The notes under the pieces: model-generated
Database searches by the model: none
Told to the model about the DNA's origin: nothing
Seen by the model: the letters and a program-made list of their open reading frames with translations, nothing else
Shown: in pieces, positions 37,056-45,807 of the stretch
How the letters are laid out: each line of letters begins with the position of its first letter
Numbering within the stretch: position 1 is the first letter of the stretch
From: Ferruginibacter sp.
Lineage (GTDB): Bacteria; Bacteroidota; Bacteroidia; Chitinophagales; Chitinophagaceae
DNA: 56,318 nt
Reading direction: 5' to 3'
Assembly: GCA_025351645.1 (NCBI GenBank)
Contig: JANXVN010000128.1
Span: forward strand, 1-56,318
Program-made: the position numbers and the translations under genes

Positions 37056-37868
37056 ATGATTAAACAAATTAATGAGGCGGTTGAATACATACAAGCTATT
37101 TACGCCACTGCACCGCAGGTGGGCATTGTGCTGGGCAGCGGGTTGGGCAGCTTTACTGCAGAGATGAAAGTAGAAGCAGCAATTGATTATGCGGATATAC
37201 CTCATTTTCCGGTAAGTACTGTTAAAGGCCATAGTGGCAAGCTTATTTTTGGCGAGTTGGGTGGCAAGAAAGTAGTGGCCATGGCGGGGCGTTTTCATTA
37301 TTACGAAGGCTATTCGCCAGAGGAAGTTGTTTTTCCGATACGGGTGATGAAATTTTTAGGCATTACTACTATATTAATAAGCAATGCGGCTGGTGGCATG
37401 AATGCTGGTTTTGCGGTTGGCGACCTAATGGCGATCAATGACCATATTAGTTTTTTTGCCGTTAACCCATTGATAGGCGAAAATTCAGAAAAACTTGGCC
37501 CTAGGTTTCCAGACATGAGCGAGCCTTATAGCAAAGCCTTGATTGCGAAAGCAAAAACAATTGCCGCCGCTGCAAATATTACCCTGCGGGAAGGCGTTTA
37601 TTGTGGAGTTACCGGCCCTACTTTTGAGACAAGGGCCGAATATAAATTTTTACATATTGCCGGCGGAGATGCGGTAGGCATGAGCACCGTACAGGAAGTA
37701 ATTACGGCCGTACACATGGGCGTTACCGTTTTTGCCATGAGCGTTATAACCGACCTTGGCATAAGGGAAGAAGAAAATAAAATTACCCACGAAGAAGTGC
37801 TGCAGGCTGCCAAAGAAGCCGAGCCGAAGCTGACACTTATTTTTAAAGAACTTATTGCAGGGTTGTAA
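37056..37868 (+). CDS. Purine nucleoside phosphorylase (trimeric type)
   Basis: The 270-residue cytoplasmic enzyme cleaves purine nucleosides with phosphate in the salvage pathway. Family blocks are VLGSGLGSF (25-33, phosphate loop), KGHSGKL with His59, MAGRFHYYEGY (76-86), ISNAAGGMN and GPTFETRAEY, followed by GMSTVQEV. At the base-recognition position, where human PNP and many 6-oxopurine-specific enzymes have Asn (TN), this protein has Asp233 (SVITDLG), which may widen specificity to adenosine. The gene stands alone. Confidence 0.94.
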   Translation: MIKQINEAVEYIQAIYATAPQVGIVLGSGLGSFTAEMKVEAAIDYADIPHFPVSTVKGHSGKLIFGELGGKKVVAMAGRFHYYEGYSPEEVVFPIRVMKFLGITTILISNAAGGMNAGFAVGDLMAINDHISFFAVNPLIGENSEKLGPRFPDMSEPYSKALIAKAKTIAAAANITLREGVYCGVTGPTFETRAEYKFLHIAGGDAVGMSTVQEVITAVHMGVTVFAMSVITDLGIREEENKITHEEVLQAAKEAEPKLTLIFKELIAGL

Positions 37869-37930
37869 ATTATCGCTGATCGCTGGCCTACTGCGAAATT
37901 TAATATAAACTGTAAGCTGGTTAATTTTGA

Positions 37931-39946
37931 ATGATGTATAAAATAATTTTTTTATTATTGTTGTTATTGGGTGTTGAAACGGGCTTTGCGCAAAGAGGGC
38001 TTTCTGGCATAACCAATGCAGGCAGAAGCTTCAGCGGCGCTGGTAAAGGCGGCAGCAAAAGCGATAGCCTTGGGCTTGGGTTTGAACATAGGGACGACTT
38101 AAAAGATACCATCACAGTAACTTATCGCTATCTGGATTCTATCCGTAACATTAGGATAGATACGAACATCACGGATTTTTATAAGTATTTTTCTGAGCCG
38201 GCAGCGCAACAATACCTGGGCAATAATGGCACGGCGGGTTACCCGTTAATTTTTAGCCCGTATGCCAAAGCTGGCTTTGATGCTGGCTTTCACGCCTTTG
38301 ATGCGTATAAGTTTACGTTTGAGAACTCCCGCTTCTTTAAGACTACTAAGCCATACACAAAAATAGGTTACCAAACTGCCGCCAGTAAAGAGCAATTGAT
38401 AAATATTTTACACACACAAAGCCCTAAGCCTAATTTAAATTTTGGGATGGAATACCGGCTTATTAGTGCCCCTGGATATTTTTCTTCTCAAAACGATAAT
38501 AATAAAAGTTACCGGCTTTTTACAAATTTTCAGAGCAAGCGAAAAAGGTATGCTGCCGCTTTTATGTTTTTTGGCAATATTATAAAAAGCAATGAAAATG
38601 GCGGAGTAAGGAATGACAGCAATTTAGCAGACAAGAATTTCCCCTTGTTTTCGATACCTACTAATTTGGGAGGCAACGCTATTATTTTTAACCCTTTTAA
38701 TACAACGGTAAATACCGGCAACGTATATAAAGACCTGAACCTTTTTTTACGGCAAAGCTACGATGTGGGTAAAAAAGATTCTATTGAAATAAATGATACC
38801 ACTACAGAGTATTTGTTTTATTCAAAACTGCGGTTTCAGCACACGTTTACTTATACTAATTCAAGTTATCAGTTTAGGGACCTTGTGCCGGATAGCATTA
38901 TTTATCAAAAATGGTACGATACAACGATTAAGAAAGATGCGCTTGGAAAAGACAGCCTGATTGTAACAGATAAGTTTAAAATAATGACCAACGATTTTTC
39001 GGTGATATCATTTCCAGATACAAAAAATACCGCCCAGTATTTATTGGCAGGCGTAAAGATTGAAAATATCAATGGCACTTTTAACACAGGTAGCCATAGC
39101 TTTTTTAACCTGGTGCTGCACGGCGAGTACCGCAATAAAACCCGTAACAGAAAGTGGGATATTTTAGCTAATGGCGAATTTTATACGGCAGGGCTAAATG
39201 CTGGAGATTACAGCGCTACCGCAGCTTTGGCGAGGTACATCAATAAAAAATGGGGCAATGTACGGCTGTATTTTAGCAATGTAAACCGAAGCCAGTCGTT
39301 TATTTTTAACTCGCAATCTTCTTTTAATTTAAGCAAGGTTGGCAACTATGGAAAAGAAAATATAATTGTTGCCAAGGCTGCTGCAGATAACCAGTTTGTA
39401 AGCCTTTCTGCCGCTAACTATTTTATTACCAACTATGTTTATTACACAAATTATTACCATACAGCGCAGTACAGTAAAGTGATTAACTTATTGCAATTAA
39501 GCGCATCAAAAAAATTCAAGCTTACTAAAAGATGGAATTTATATAGCGACATTACCCTGCAACAAACTGATGCCGCAGGGCCACTAAGGGTGCCTTTATT
39601 TTTTACAAGGAACCGCATTGCTTACGAAGGTGTGTTTTACAAAAATTTAAATTTAAGCACCGGGATTGAGTTTAGGTATTACTCGCCCTATAAAGGAAAT
39701 GGATACTCGCCTGTAGGTGGGCAATTTTTTACGCAAGATTCTTTTACTATAAAGAACCGCCCGGATATTAGCGCCTTCCTGCATTTTAGGATAAAATCGT
39801 TCATCTTGTTTTTGCGTGGAGAAAATTTAAATACCATGAACTTTACAAACGGCTTTGGGTTTAATAAATACAATTATGCCGCTCCGCATTATGTTTACCC
39901 AGGGTTTATTTTTAGGTTTGGGATAGAGTGGGGGTTTGTAAACTAA
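37931..39946 (+). CDS. Putative outer-membrane porin (Bacteroidota Porin_10 type)
   Basis: The 671-residue protein has a signal peptide ending in GFAQ (~21), then a Gly/Ser-rich stretch, and a long strand-rich region ending FIFRFGIEWGFVN, a typical outer-membrane barrel C-terminus. Blocks such as YRYLDSIRNIRID and NFGMEYRLISAPGYFSSQ fit the large putative porin family widespread in this phylum. The cargo is unknown. It follows the phosphorylase gene by 62 bases on the same strand, so it might share its transcript. Confidence 0.8.
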   Translation: MMYKIIFLLLLLLGVETGFAQRGLSGITNAGRSFSGAGKGGSKSDSLGLGFEHRDDLKDTITVTYRYLDSIRNIRIDTNITDFYKYFSEPAAQQYLGNNGTAGYPLIFSPYAKAGFDAGFHAFDAYKFTFENSRFFKTTKPYTKIGYQTAASKEQLINILHTQSPKPNLNFGMEYRLISAPGYFSSQNDNNKSYRLFTNFQSKRKRYAAAFMFFGNIIKSNENGGVRNDSNLADKNFPLFSIPTNLGGNAIIFNPFNTTVNTGNVYKDLNLFLRQSYDVGKKDSIEINDTTTEYLFYSKLRFQHTFTYTNSSYQFRDLVPDSIIYQKWYDTTIKKDALGKDSLIVTDKFKIMTNDFSVISFPDTKNTAQYLLAGVKIENINGTFNTGSHSFFNLVLHGEYRNKTRNRKWDILANGEFYTAGLNAGDYSATAALARYINKKWGNVRLYFSNVNRSQSFIFNSQSSFNLSKVGNYGKENIIVAKAAADNQFVSLSAANYFITNYVYYTNYYHTAQYSKVINLLQLSASKKFKLTKRWNLYSDITLQQTDAAGPLRVPLFFTRNRIAYEGVFYKNLNLSTGIEFRYYSPYKGNGYSPVGGQFFTQDSFTIKNRPDISAFLHFRIKSFILFLRGENLNTMNFTNGFGFNKYNYAAPHYVYPGFIFRFGIEWGFVN

Positions 39947-39954
39947 AGTTGTAA

Positions 39955-40099
39955 GATAGAAACGCTGATTTGGCTGATGAAAGCGGATACTATTTTATAC
40001 AACTGTTTTCAAAAAAAACTTTATTGTGATATGGTTTATTTTAAAATTTCAGCACAACGAGATAATCCGTTTTATCTGCCCTTATCTGTTCTATCCGCG
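39955..40099. repeat. Imperfect inverted repeat between porin and metal cluster
   Basis: The block starting GATAGAAACGCTGATTTGGC (39955-39988) is an imperfect inverted match of 40065-40099 (ATCCGTTTTATCTGCCC followed by TTATCTGTTCTATC). The right arm is itself made of two similar halves (ATCCGTTTTATCTGC and TTATCTGTTCTATCCG). It may act as a transcript-end structure or be a degenerate repeat. Confidence 0.45.
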
Positions 40100-40158
40100 T
40101 TTGTATTCTTTTCTTTTAACAAAAAAATTTAATATTTCGCTTTACCTTTATATTTCAA

Positions 40159-40542
40159 ATGAAAAAAATAATCGTCGCTTTACTGGCAATTTTGTACATG
40201 GGTTCCTCATCTGGGATTGCCATGGACATACATTATTGCATGGGCAAAGAAAGTGGCGTAAAATTTTACGGGGCAGATAACAGCAAATGCAGCAAGTGCG
40301 GCATGACGGCAAAAAAAGGGTGTTGCCACGATAAGCATCAATTTTACAAATTAAAAGATGCGCACAAAACGGTTTCAAACGATGTTGATTTTGGGGCTGC
40401 TGATGTTGCTATCATACATAATTATGTTGCTTACAATTGGATTTTAACCGGAACAACCGCTGATAAGAAAGTACAGGACCATTCCTCTCCCGATTATACT
40501 ACTCCTTCTATTTGTATAATGAATTGCATTTTTAGGATTTGA
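40159..40542 (+). CDS. Small exported Cys/His-rich protein (HYC_CC_PP type)
   Basis: The 127-residue protein has a hydrophobic N-terminus (~1-20) followed by MDIHYCMG. CSKCG (Cys44, Cys47), a CC pair at 55-56 and HDKH at 57-60 come next, and a late SICIMNC closes the protein. The order HYC then CC is the signature of the HYC_CC_PP family of Bacteroidota, of unknown function. The spacing of Cys and His residues suggests metal binding. It is the first gene of a run of small exported thiol proteins that includes two HMA-domain proteins and a TlpA-type thioredoxin, so a role in copper or other metal handling is inferred. Confidence 0.75.
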   Translation: MKKIIVALLAILYMGSSSGIAMDIHYCMGKESGVKFYGADNSKCSKCGMTAKKGCCHDKHQFYKLKDAHKTVSNDVDFGAADVAIIHNYVAYNWILTGTTADKKVQDHSSPDYTTPSICIMNCIFRI

Positions 40543-40634
40543 GATTACGTTGATTTTTTTGCCATTGCATAAAGTAATGTGGTATTAATTTGTGTACCAC
40601 CAAACAATCAATTTACAATCTTAAATTTATTAAA

Positions 40635-41003
40635 ATGAAATCATTAATCATATTCCTCGCCGTTTTATTTGGTAGTCTGTTTACCAATGTATCAAATGCA
40701 CAAACAGCCGTAAAAAAAGAAACCATTAAAGTATGGGGCAATTGCGGCAGTTGTAAAAAGCATATTGAAAAAGCTGCTATATCTGCCGGTGCAACTACCG
40801 CCATCTGGAACGAAGATTCTAAAGAACTACAATTAGCGTATAATACTTCCAAGACTTCATCTACAAAAATTCAACAAGCAATTGCTAACGTTGGGTACGA
40901 CACACAAGATATAAAAGGCAGCAATGCGGCTTACATCAAGTTAGATAAATGCTGCCAGTATGATAGGAAGGAAGATGCTGCGGCTATCGACAAAAAGCAA
41001 TAA
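40635..41003 (+). CDS. Secreted heavy-metal-associated (HMA) domain protein
   Basis: The 122-residue protein has a signal peptide ending in SNAQ (~23) and one HMA-like ferredoxin-fold domain. The metal site is in WGNCGSCKKHIEKA (Cys37, Cys40), a GNCxxC variant of the usual GMxCxxC. A second Cys pair, CC at 106-107, lies in the tail followed by a charged stretch. The frame is open 15 codons upstream, but the ATG at 40635 gives the signal peptide. Export to the periplasm is unusual for HMA chaperones, which mostly act in the cytoplasm. It is followed after 39 bases by a second exported HMA protein. Confidence 0.85.
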   Translation: MKSLIIFLAVLFGSLFTNVSNAQTAVKKETIKVWGNCGSCKKHIEKAAISAGATTAIWNEDSKELQLAYNTSKTSSTKIQQAIANVGYDTQDIKGSNAAYIKLDKCCQYDRKEDAAAIDKKQ

Positions 41004-41042
41004 GCGCTATTCATTTTTATTTTCAATCATTAAAACTCATTT

Positions 41043-41585
41043 ATGAAAAATATACTTTTCATGGCTGCGCTATTGTGTTCATTTGCAACCAAAGCGCAAG
41101 TTACCAAAGTGGCTATACAAGCCAGTGGCTTAACCTGCAGCATGTGCAGTAATGCCATCAATAAATCATTACGCTCAGTTGATTTTGTGCAAAATGTAGA
41201 TGCCAATATAAAAACCTCTACGTTTGAAATAACCTTTAAGCCAGGCACTGCCGTAGATTTTGACAAGCTTAAAAAGAAGGTAGAAGATGCAGGCTTTTTT
41301 GTGGCAAATTTTACAGCAACAGTTCATTTTGATAAAGTGCAATTAGTGAACGATGGGCTTGTAACCATTGATGGCACTACGTTTCATTTTCTCAATATAA
41401 AAAATCAGGTGCTGGATGGCGATAAAACTATACAACTGATAGACAAGGGGTATGTAACCTCAAAGGCATATAAGGCCAACAGTAAATACACTACGATGGA
41501 ATGCTACAAAACTGGTGTTGCGGCAGCCTGCTGTGTTAAAGACGGGCTGAAGTTGGGCACTCGTGTTTTTCAGGCAACGATTTAA
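41043..41585 (+). CDS. Secreted HMA-domain protein with a Cys-containing C-terminal extension
   Basis: The 180-residue protein has a signal peptide ending in TKAQ (~19). An HMA domain follows (~20-93) with the canonical site GLTCSMC (Cys32, Cys35). The second half (~94-180) is an extra domain containing Cys154 and a CC pair at 163-164. CSMC is typical of copper(I)-binding HMA modules. It lies directly after another exported HMA gene, so the two may pass metal between them. The C-terminal domain was not recognised. Confidence 0.85.
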   Translation: MKNILFMAALLCSFATKAQVTKVAIQASGLTCSMCSNAINKSLRSVDFVQNVDANIKTSTFEITFKPGTAVDFDKLKKKVEDAGFFVANFTATVHFDKVQLVNDGLVTIDGTTFHFLNIKNQVLDGDKTIQLIDKGYVTSKAYKANSKYTTMECYKTGVAAACCVKDGLKLGTRVFQATI

Positions 41586-41659
41586 TTCTAGTTATGAGTT
41601 ATAAGTTATAAGTTTCGACTTATAGCTTATAACTTTTTCCTTCACCCTAAATAATTTTA

Positions 41660-42466
41660 ATGAGAAAGATATTTTTGCTTGTCCTGGTATTTTGTGCCAG
41701 GCGTGCTGCTGCGCAAGAGCTGTTTGTTTTTACAGAACCTGCGAGTAATATGGCTGCTAAAAGCATGGGCTTTAGGCTCAACAATAGCTTTATGAAAAAT
41801 AACGCGGCAGATAAAGTAAACTACTATTTAAACCCAGAAATTATGTGGGGCTTATCTAGAAAAGTAATGGTGCATGCTTCCGCATTTTTAAGTAACAATA
41901 ATTCAAAATTTACCGGCAATGGCGGCAGTCTTTATTTAAAATACCGCGTACTTAGTGTAGATGATATCCATAATCATTTTAGGTTATCGGCTTACGGAAA
42001 GTATAGTTTCAACAACAGCCCCATCCAACAACCTGCCATTGACCTAACCGGTTTTAACAGTGGGTACGAAGGTGGTTTTGTTGCCACGCAGTTAATCAAT
42101 AAAGTGGCCTTATCTGCCGGTACATCTTTTGTGCATGCTACGGATAATGGCAGTGAAAAATTTTTATTGGGCGGCAACAACCGCAATGCGATGAATTATA
42201 CATTATCTATCGGTAAGTTAATATTGCCAAAAGAATATACGAATTACAAACAAACCAATTTAAATTTGATGTTGGAACTATTAGGCCAGACAAATTTACA
42301 AAGCGGTAGAAATTACCTGGATATAGCGCCTGCCGCACAATTGGTGTTCAACAGCAGGATGATCATAGATCTGGGCTATCGCTATGCCCTGATAAAAAAC
42401 CTCGAACGGTCTTCGCCACAGGGTATTTTTGTAAGGTTAGAGTACACTATTTTTAATGTTTATTAA
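41660..42466 (+). CDS. Outer-membrane beta-barrel-like protein of the metal cluster
   Basis: The 268-residue protein has a signal peptide ending in RRAAAQ (~19), then strand-rich sequence with alternating hydrophobic residues and a final FVRLEYTIFNVY, as in outer-membrane barrels. It contains no notable Cys motif after the signal peptide. It is placed between the HMA genes and tlpA on the same strand. Transport of metal or a metal complex across the outer membrane is suggested only by context. Confidence 0.65.
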   Translation: MRKIFLLVLVFCARRAAAQELFVFTEPASNMAAKSMGFRLNNSFMKNNAADKVNYYLNPEIMWGLSRKVMVHASAFLSNNNSKFTGNGGSLYLKYRVLSVDDIHNHFRLSAYGKYSFNNSPIQQPAIDLTGFNSGYEGGFVATQLINKVALSAGTSFVHATDNGSEKFLLGGNNRNAMNYTLSIGKLILPKEYTNYKQTNLNLMLELLGQTNLQSGRNYLDIAPAAQLVFNSRMIIDLGYRYALIKNLERSSPQGIFVRLEYTIFNVY

Positions 42467-42467
42467 G

Positions 42468-42527
42468 ATGAAAAGGTTTTTGAAATTTATACTATCATTA
42501 TTTAGAAAAAAAAATTGTTGCCAATGA
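42468..42527 (+). CDS. Possible 19-residue cysteine peptide overlapping tlpA
   Basis: ATG at 42468 opens the frame MKRFLKFILSLFRKKNCCQ and ends at a TGA overlapping the tlpA ATG (ATGA junction), one base after the preceding gene. The peptide is basic and amphipathic or hydrophobic, with a terminal CC pair like those of neighbouring proteins. The overlap would couple its translation to tlpA. It is short, so chance cannot be excluded. Confidence 0.35.
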   Translation: MKRFLKFILSLFRKKNCCQ

Positions 42528-43000
42528 AACGGACTTTTATTGCAGTAGCCTGCCTACTGCTGGGCTCAATAGCCAATGCACAAATTAAAATAGGCCAGCT
42601 GGCACCTGAAATTTCTTTGCCAGATGTTAAGGGCGCCACCACAAAGCTGTCATCATTAAAAGGCAAAGTAGTACTGATAGATTTTTGGGCAAGCTGGTGT
42701 GCGCCCTGCCGTGCCGCTATACCCTCCGTAATAAAACTGTATGATAAATACAAGGCGAAGGGGTTTGACGTATTTGGCGTATCGATAGATAGTAAAAAGA
42801 AGGATTGGATACAAGCTATCGGCCAGGATAAAATAACCTACACCCAGGTAAACGACAAAGCAGGCTGGTACTCGCCAATAGCAGAAAAATATGGCGTGGA
42901 TGCCATACCAAATACTTTTTTGGTGGATAAGGCCGGCAATATAGTTGCTGTAAATTTGGAAGGCGAAGAGTTAGAAAAAAAGGTAAAAGCATTACTTTAA
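42524..43000 (+). CDS. TlpA-family periplasmic thioredoxin
   Basis: The 158-residue protein has a signal peptide ending in ANAQ (~20). A thioredoxin fold of TlpA/ResA type follows with the redox site WASWCAPC (Cys59, Cys62), a preceding VVLIDFW strand and the cis-Pro loop DAIPNTF. Such proteins keep periplasmic cysteines reduced, for example in cytochrome maturation or copper delivery. It ends the run of exported metal and thiol proteins, where it could reduce their CC and CxxC pairs. The frame extends three codons upstream (TTG), but the ATG at 42524 is the natural start. Confidence 0.93.
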   Translation: MKRTFIAVACLLLGSIANAQIKIGQLAPEISLPDVKGATTKLSSLKGKVVLIDFWASWCAPCRAAIPSVIKLYDKYKAKGFDVFGVSIDSKKKDWIQAIGQDKITYTQVNDKAGWYSPIAEKYGVDAIPNTFLVDKAGNIVAVNLEGEELEKKVKALL

Positions 43001-43017
43001 TAGAAATGATACTGCAT

Positions 43018-43050
43018 AAAAAAAGACTGGTTTAGCACCGGTCTTTTTTA
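43018..43050. terminator. Bidirectional terminator between tlpA and the transglutaminase-like gene
   Basis: The stem AAAAAAGACTGG / CCGGTCTTTTTT has one G-T pair and a 7-base loop. A and T tracts on the two sides suit both convergent genes. Confidence 0.85.
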
Positions 43051-43067
43051 GGTTATGAGTTAATTAT

Positions 43068-44027
43068 TTATTCGGTTACCTCAACCATATAGCCCAATAC
43101 AGGTTTGTTATTTACCAAAATAGTTATCGGAAAACTATCTTCTTCTTCAAATTTATAACTGAAACTAACACTGCTTCCATCAAAGCTATAATCTACCGTC
43201 TTTACTTTTTTCTTTTTTTCTTCGCCAATAGATAATGCAACAATATCTATTTTTCCAGATGCCCTAAAACTAAACTGCACGGCTTTTTTTATATGGGCTT
43301 TTATGGATCCATCAGCAGGAGTGTAGCCACTTACCCGATATTCATAAGCTGCATTTTTAACCACGGGCAACGATAAAAAAATTTTTTCGCTTTTAGGGCC
43401 AAAGCCTAAGAACCATGCTTTATTATCGGGGTAATGTTGCGCATTAAATATCGTCCTGTCTGCAAAAAAATAAGCATCGTTGTAAGCCTTTGTATAAACA
43501 GTAACCTTATCATCTGTGTAGCCACTGCCTAAAGTTGGGTCTACATAAAACCAGCTTTCAGGGCTTTGGCCCAGCTGCACCACATCCCAGGTATGGTTCA
43601 ATTCATCCGGCTTTTCCTTAATTTGTGCTACATTGTTTTTTAGGTAACCATCAACAGTCAGGCAACGGATCTTTACTACGCTACACATATCCTGAAACAA
43701 TGCGGCGTAACCAGAAGCGTTTGTCTTCCTCGTCTTAAGCACATCATCGGAGGTATTTTTTTCGTTGCCATTATTCCTGGCCATCTTACAATCGAAGCTG
43801 ATATTGTATGCTATCCAATCGAATATTGCCCTTGCCTTATCTTTATTATCTGGAAATTTTTTGGTTACTATAAAACTGATGCTGCCAGCGTTCAAGGTAT
43901 CTAAGGCACCTAAAGATTTTACGTAATCGTCTATCACTTTAAAATCAGCATTGCGGGTTTGTGCAAAGCCGGCGATGCTTAAAAAGAGAAAAAGTGTAAG
44001 CAATATTTTTTTTATGCAATATATCAT
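43068..44027 (-). CDS. Exported transglutaminase-like protein lacking the catalytic Cys
   Basis: The 319-residue protein has a signal peptide ending in GFAQ (~23). A transglutaminase-like fold (~60-170) follows: ARAIFDWIAYNISFD, the nucleophile helix KTNASGYAALFQ, His145 in ELNHTWDVV and Asp163 in YVDPTLG. In active relatives the nucleophile motif is G-x-C-x-G-Y-A; here the Cys position is Ala104 (codon GCT, two changes from Cys). It is therefore probably not a protease or transglutaminase but may bind a ligand or protein. The C-terminal half (~190-319) is beta-rich and unrecognised. Confidence 0.8.
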   Translation of the reverse strand: MIYCIKKILLTLFLFLSIAGFAQTRNADFKVIDDYVKSLGALDTLNAGSISFIVTKKFPDNKDKARAIFDWIAYNISFDCKMARNNGNEKNTSDDVLKTRKTNASGYAALFQDMCSVVKIRCLTVDGYLKNNVAQIKEKPDELNHTWDVVQLGQSPESWFYVDPTLGSGYTDDKVTVYTKAYNDAYFFADRTIFNAQHYPDNKAWFLGFGPKSEKIFLSLPVVKNAAYEYRVSGYTPADGSIKAHIKKAVQFSFRASGKIDIVALSIGEEKKKKVKTVDYSFDGSSVSFSYKFEEEDSFPITILVNNKPVLGYMVEVTE

Positions 44028-44107
44028 GCAATAAAATTAAGCATACAAAAGTTAAAACAACGTGATTTTGTTTGCTTAAATTAACAGCAAATTTGTAAAA
44101 GTTGGGT

Positions 44108-44605
44108 TTGATAAAATTTACGGCAACCATATTAAAGTTTGATAAGCAAGGCGAAAAAACGGGGTGGACTTATATTACTATCCCATTTGAAATGGCGAAG
44201 CAATTATACCTTGGAAATAAAAAATAATTCAGGGTAAAAGGCAAGCTGGATGAGCATTCCATAGAAGGCGTAGCATTGATGCCAATGGGCGAAGGCGATT
44301 TTATACTGGCGCTTAATGCGGTTATGCGCAAAGGTACCGGCAAAACAAAAGGCGCTTTATTAAAAGTAGAATTAGCTATAAATAAAAAACAGTACCAGTT
44401 AAATGCAGCGTTAATGGAGTGTTTGGAAGATGAGCCGGCAGCACTGGCTTATTTGAAATCATTGCCAACATCTCATCAAAATTATTTTAGCAAATGGATT
44501 GAAAGCGCCAAGACAGAACCCACCAAAATTAAGCGGATAGCGCTGGTAGTAAATGCCCTTGCTAAAAAATGGGCCTTCCTGCAAATGCTGCATGTAGAAA
44601 AATAA
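44108..44605 (+). pseudogene. YdeI/DUF1905-family gene with an in-frame stop
   Basis: Two segments in the same frame join into one protein of about 165 residues. The first is IKFTATILKFDKQGEKTGW, running to YLGNKK. A TAA at 44225-44227 follows, then FRVKGKLDEHSIEGVALMPM. The C-terminal part (CLEDEPAALAYLKSLPTSHQ then YFSKWIESAK) is the YdeI/OmdA domain, and the first part plus the middle is DUF1905. The only candidate starts are TTG codons at 44102 and 44108. One point mutation would restore the frame (for example CAA or GAA to TAA), so the inactivation is recent. A shorter product starting at 44276 or 44279 is possible but would lack much of DUF1905. Confidence 0.85.
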
Positions 44606-44700
44606 TTTGATCCGCTTATTGATTTCGCTAGCCATTTATAAAACAAGTATTGCTTTTACCCTTTACTCACCGTACATTTAAGGCAACCAAGAAACTTTTT

Positions 44701-45807
44701 ATGAAACGATTATTAACCAGCATTGCTACCCTTATTTCTTTACTACAGATTACCAGTGCCCAACTTACTACTACGCCAAATGGTGGAAATAAAAAAACTG
44801 TTGTGCAGGAACGTGTAGGGCTTACAGATGTTGCCATTGATTATAGCCGCCCTGGAGTAAAAGGGCGTGAAGGAAAAATATGGGGAGGGTTAGTGCCTTA
44901 TGGATTTACCGACCTGGGTTTTGGTACCAGCAAAGCAGCGCCATGGCGTGCAGGCGCTAATGAAAATACCACCCTTACTTTTAGTACCGATGTTACAATA
45001 AATGGCAAAGCATTGCCTGCTGGCAAATATGGGTTTTTTATTGCTGTAGGCAAAGAAGAATCCATATTTATCTTTTCAAAAAATAATGCTGCCTGGGGTA
45101 GCTTTTTTTATGATGATAAACAGGATGCTTTAAGGGTAACGGTAAAGCAACAGCAATTGGCCCAGCCAGTTGAATGGTTGAAATATGAATTTATAAACCA
45201 AACAGCCAATACAGCAACTATTGCTTTGATGTGGGAAAAATGGATGTTTCCTTTTACTGTTGAGGTAGATGTAAATAAGCCGCAGCTTGCAATTTTTCGC
45301 AATGAATTAAAGAGCGATAAAGGCTTCGAAAGCAAGGCATGGGTACAGGCTGCAGCATGGTGTGCCGATAATAATACCAATTTAGAAGAGGCATCTCAAT
45401 GGGCAGAATATGCTATTAATGGAAAATATGTTGGCGAAAAAAACTTTAGCACTTTATCTACTAAAGCCAGGATAGTAAGCCTTATGGGCAATGCTACGGC
45501 CGCTGATTCTTTGGTGAAGGATGCTATAACATTGGGTAACATCAATGAAATAGATGGGTACGCACGCCAGTTGCTGGCAGCAAAAAAAACAAAAGCAGCT
45601 GCAGAAGTTTTAAGGGCCAACTATAAAAAATTTCCTAATCAATTTACTACCAATATGGGCATGACAAGGGCTTTAAGCACCGAAGCAAATTATAAGCAAG
45701 CATTAAAATATGCCAACGCTGCATTAGTACAGGCACCAGATGCTGGCAATAAAACCAATGTGCAAAGTATGATTGAGAAATTGAAAACGAGCGTTGATAT
45801 TAATTGA
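44701..45807 (+). CDS. Secreted DUF2911 protein with TPR-like C-terminus
   Basis: The 368-residue protein has a signal peptide ending in TSAQ (~20). The DUF2911 domain (~25-180) shows VGLTDVAIDYSRPGVKGR, LVPYG, PWRAGANENTTLTFSTDV and LPAGKYGFFIAV. The C-terminal ~170 residues form helical repeats (for example AAAEVLRANYKKFPNQF) like TPR units. The domain is common in Bacteroidota and of unknown function. The start at 44701 was chosen because the 17 extra upstream codons precede a complete signal peptide. A strong terminator follows. Confidence 0.88.
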   Translation: MKRLLTSIATLISLLQITSAQLTTTPNGGNKKTVVQERVGLTDVAIDYSRPGVKGREGKIWGGLVPYGFTDLGFGTSKAAPWRAGANENTTLTFSTDVTINGKALPAGKYGFFIAVGKEESIFIFSKNNAAWGSFFYDDKQDALRVTVKQQQLAQPVEWLKYEFINQTANTATIALMWEKWMFPFTVEVDVNKPQLAIFRNELKSDKGFESKAWVQAAAWCADNNTNLEEASQWAEYAINGKYVGEKNFSTLSTKARIVSLMGNATAADSLVKDAITLGNINEIDGYARQLLAAKKTKAAAEVLRANYKKFPNQFTTNMGMTRALSTEANYKQALKYANAALVQAPDAGNKTNVQSMIEKLKTSVDIN

